DNA of 7,961 bases, from assembly GCA_018894595.1 (NCBI GenBank), contig JAHIPN010000052.1, positions 1 through 7,961 on the forward strand. The letters run 5' to 3'. Shown piece after piece: positions 6,635 to 7,961 of this stretch (position 1 is its first letter; the number at the start of each line of letters is the position of its first letter). The stretch is from a bacterium. GTDB taxonomy: Bacteria > Atribacterota > JS1 > SB-45 > 34-128. Below the pieces are notes generated by a model that saw nothing but the letters and a program-made list of their open reading frames with translations, did not search any database and had not been told where the DNA came from. The translations under genes were made by a program, and so were the position numbers.

Positions 6635-6649
6635 GAAACTAGGATTTAG

Positions 6650-6683
6650 GTATAGCGGGCACAATGAATTGTGCCCGCTATAC
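6650..6683. repeat. Perfect 16-bp hairpin palindrome
   Basis: The arms at 6650-6665 and 6668-6683 (GTATAGCGGGCACAAT and its complement) are perfect, with only GA between them. It lies 15 bp after the stop of the zinc phosphoesterase gene. No U-run follows on the minus strand, so it is not a normal rho-independent terminator, although a stem this strong could protect the 3' end of that mRNA. The GGGCACAAT...ATTGTGCCC core looks like a dispersed palindromic repeat unit. Confidence 0.85.
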
Positions 6684-6696
6684 GCTCCACGCTATT
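6676..6696. repeat. Three degenerate heptamers CGCTATA / CGCTCCA / CGCTATT
   Basis: Three consecutive 7-bp units share CGCT and differ in the last three bases. The first overlaps the right arm of the 16-bp hairpin. They resemble in period and style the CGATACT heptamers beside the DUF3160 stop (4424-4437), suggesting one family of short heptameric repeats in spacers of this genome. Confidence 0.55.
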
Positions 6697-6698
6697 CT

Positions 6699-7661
6699 TC
6701 ACTCAACTGACTCTTTTAACAGATCAAAAAAGCCATTTAAATAACCCAAGCCCAATAGTATATCTTTTTTCATCAAATTAATCAGTTCTTGGCTATCCGG
6801 AGAATTGGCTGTCCTTATTATTTCTTCTCCTTTAAGAATAATAAATTCTTGATCATTTTCTAATACAGGAAATAATTTCATAGTCTCTCGATAAGACAAG
6901 ATAAAATCTTTTCTGGCTTCCTTACTCAGTTTAATTACACTATCCGCTACATCATCCATCTTAACGGTTTTCACCTCGGGAAGCAGATTATAAAATTCGT
7001 CTTTCTGATGTTCAAAAAGATATCCATTAAAATCTTCGTAACCATAATGAGCATTGGTAACCAGTACAGTCAGTTTTTTTACATTAAAAAATTTCTTAAA
7101 AAGGACCTCCAAAGGAGCTGGATAGGTATGATAAGGTTGGGAAACGTCTTCTAAATAATGAATAGCTCGAGCGGCAAACCTAAAACCCCAATAATTATCG
7201 CCTTTCCCAAAGGCAATTTTGGACATTTCAAAGAAGTGATTGGCTCTTTTGGGGGCGTCTCCGGCTTTCAATAAACCTGCAAACACTGAAAAATACATAT
7301 GGCGATACCCTTGACTTCCCCCGGTTAAAGCTTGTAATTTATTTAATTCTAAATTAGTATCTAAATCCCAATCCGGTTCGTCCGAATAATTTATGAGAAC
7401 ATCTGAGGCTTTTACTTTTCCTCCAATCTCCCCCTCCATATATTTTATTACAAATTCCGGATTATATTCATCCTGGTCTATATCTTCGTAACTATAAGGA
7501 GTTACTTCGATTTCAGGGAAATTGTTTATCCAATCATTATTTTTTATAGCCAGTTCAGTATAAAAAAAGTGACTGTTCCAGGAAAACACATTTATAGAAC
7601 TTAAGGCAAAAACTGAAAGAATTAGCAAAATAAAAATTGATATTTTCTTTTTAAGCTTCAT
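6699..7661 (-). CDS. Secreted zinc-dependent phospholipase C / P1-nuclease superfamily protein
   Basis: The 320-aa product is an exported, mostly helical tri-zinc phosphoesterase. Residues 1-27 form a signal peptide (core 8-26, ending VFS); cleavage there exposes Trp28 as the first residue, as needed in this family, where the N-terminal Trp binds zinc. The other ligand positions also appear present: His31, an Asp in DEPDWD (94-99), His121 (GYRHMYF), His168 and Asp172 (HYLEDVSQPYH), His178, and His205 with Glu209 (HYGYE). The HxxxD and HxxxE pair is the superfamily hallmark. Substrate could be phospholipid head groups or single-stranded nucleic acid; the family split cannot be judged by eye. 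GGAGG (7675-7679) precedes the ATG with a 13-nt gap, and a two-codon ATG-AAA-TAA lies within that gap. Length is near that of secreted bacterial phospholipases C plus a signal peptide. The C-terminal 90 residues have no recognised motif. Confidence 0.85.
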   Translation of the reverse strand: MKLKKKISIFILLILSVFALSSINVFSWNSHFFYTELAIKNNDWINNFPEIEVTPYSYEDIDQDEYNPEFVIKYMEGEIGGKVKASDVLINYSDEPDWDLDTNLELNKLQALTGGSQGYRHMYFSVFAGLLKAGDAPKRANHFFEMSKIAFGKGDNYWGFRFAARAIHYLEDVSQPYHTYPAPLEVLFKKFFNVKKLTVLVTNAHYGYEDFNGYLFEHQKDEFYNLLPEVKTVKMDDVADSVIKLSKEARKDFILSYRETMKLFPVLENDQEFIILKGEEIIRTANSPDSQELINLMKKDILLGLGYLNGFFDLLKESVE

Positions 7662-7693
7662 AATTATTTCATTACCTCCTAAATTTTGTTTTA

Positions 7694-7764
7694 GATTTCC
7701 GCTGCCTGCTTTCGCAGAACCTACCCTCGCAAAAATAGGGATACAAGCTTCGCGAGAATGACAG
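7694..7764. repeat. Degenerate dispersed repeat with GAAA-capped hairpin
   Basis: On the minus strand this stretch starts TGTCATTCTCGCGAAGC and ends GGAAATC, the style of the widespread 'GTCATTC..GCGAA..GCGGGAATC' intergenic elements. It holds a small hairpin CTGC-GAAA-GCAG (7706-7717) and outer short arms CTCGC (7726-7730) and GCGAG (7752-7756). It fills most of the spacer between the dehydrogenase stop and the ribosome binding site of the zinc phosphoesterase gene, and is locally richer in GC than its surroundings. Confidence 0.55.
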
Positions 7765-7784
7765 GAAAAGTAATTACTTCTATT

Positions 7785-7961
7785 TTATTTTTCAAAAGGG
7801 AATTTATATTTGGTTAATCTAAGTTCTTCTTTTAAAGCAATAATCTGTTTTTGTAGATTTTGATTTATAGGTGCACCTTTATCTTTTCTTTCTAACCAGG
7901 CAAGATGTTCTTTCTCTCCTGCTGTATAGATTCTTTCTGCTCCGGGAACTTTTTTAGATGC
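7785..7961 (-). CDS. C-terminal end of an Ldh-family (malate/L-lactate type) dehydrogenase (partial)
   Basis: Open from the window edge to TAA at 7785-7787, giving 58 residues. The sequence has SKKVPGAERIYTAGE (2-16), then HLAWLERKDKGAPIN (19-33), LQKQIIALKEELRL (36-49) and a final YKFPFE (52-57). This matches the tail I recall for anaerobe members of the Ldh family (LDH2/malate-ureidoglycolate-lactate dehydrogenases), where 'PGE(R/K)E......GIPI...L...L..L' closes the protein. These are NAD(P)-dependent cytoplasmic 2-hydroxyacid dehydrogenases with a fold distinct from classical LDH. The nucleotide and substrate residues lie outside the window, so the substrate is not assignable. No clear terminator follows its stop. 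Confidence 0.75.
   Translation of the reverse strand, partial: ASKKVPGAERIYTAGEKEHLAWLERKDKGAPINQNLQKQIIALKEELRLTKYKFPFEK

Noticed and set aside
6650..6683. Rho-independent terminator for the zinc phosphoesterase gene
   Set aside because: The stem is strong, but the minus-strand sequence after it is CCTAAATCC with no U-run, so it was listed as a repeat.
7664..7672. Regulatory two-codon ORF (ATG AAA TAA) before the zinc phosphoesterase start
   Set aside because: Its ATG is only about 2 nt from the GGAGGT, too close for good initiation; most likely chance.
1..7961. A defence, toxin-antitoxin or other new multi-gene system
   Set aside because: The genes are housekeeping-like or secreted hydrolases with separate transcription signals; no nuclease-NTPase, toxin or phage-type module is present.

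Overview
The window is an AT-rich bacterial chromosome segment with six complete genes and the 3' end of a seventh on the minus strand, plus the 3' end of one plus-strand gene at the left edge. Low GC, GGAGG-type ribosome binding sites, a DUF3160 protein, a single-chain YibE/F protein and an Ldh-family dehydrogenase suggest a Gram-positive-like anaerobe (Clostridia or Halanaerobiales) or an Atribacterota-type lineage. That placement is a guess from gene content; no rRNA or other lineage marker is present.

Read along the minus strand (right to left), the layout is: the C-terminus of an Ldh-family malate/lactate-type dehydrogenase (7961-7785); a spacer with a degenerate dispersed repeat; a secreted zinc-dependent phospholipase C/P1-nuclease-fold protein (7661-6699); a spacer with a perfect 16-bp hairpin and heptamer repeats; a secreted or anchored DUF3160 protein (6585-4441) closely bracketed by short inverted repeats; a 70-aa PC4/YdbC-like DNA-binding protein (4348-4136); a flavin-reductase-family FMN protein (4087-3575); a 286-bp AT-rich leader; a secreted 5'-nucleotidase with a C-terminal LysM domain (3288-1612) ending in a clear rho-independent terminator; an 83-bp REP-like palindrome with 28-bp perfect arms; and a YibE/F membrane protein (1400-243). 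The YibE/F gene converges tail to tail, 5 bp apart, with a plus-strand partial gene encoding an Ig-like beta-sandwich C-terminus (1-237).

Three of the complete products carry export signals and act outside the cytoplasm: the zinc phosphoesterase, the DUF3160 protein and the LysM-anchored 5'-nucleotidase. If the zinc enzyme is a nuclease rather than a lipase, it and the 5'-nucleotidase would form two successive steps of extracellular nucleic-acid scavenging (polymer to 5'-nucleotide to nucleoside plus phosphate). This is inference, because the two genes are separated by other genes and appear to have separate transcription signals. I see no convincing new multi-gene system. The least explained material is the DUF3160 protein and the intergenic repeats: the REP-like palindrome, the inverted repeats around DUF3160, the hairpin at 6650-6683 and the heptamer repeats.
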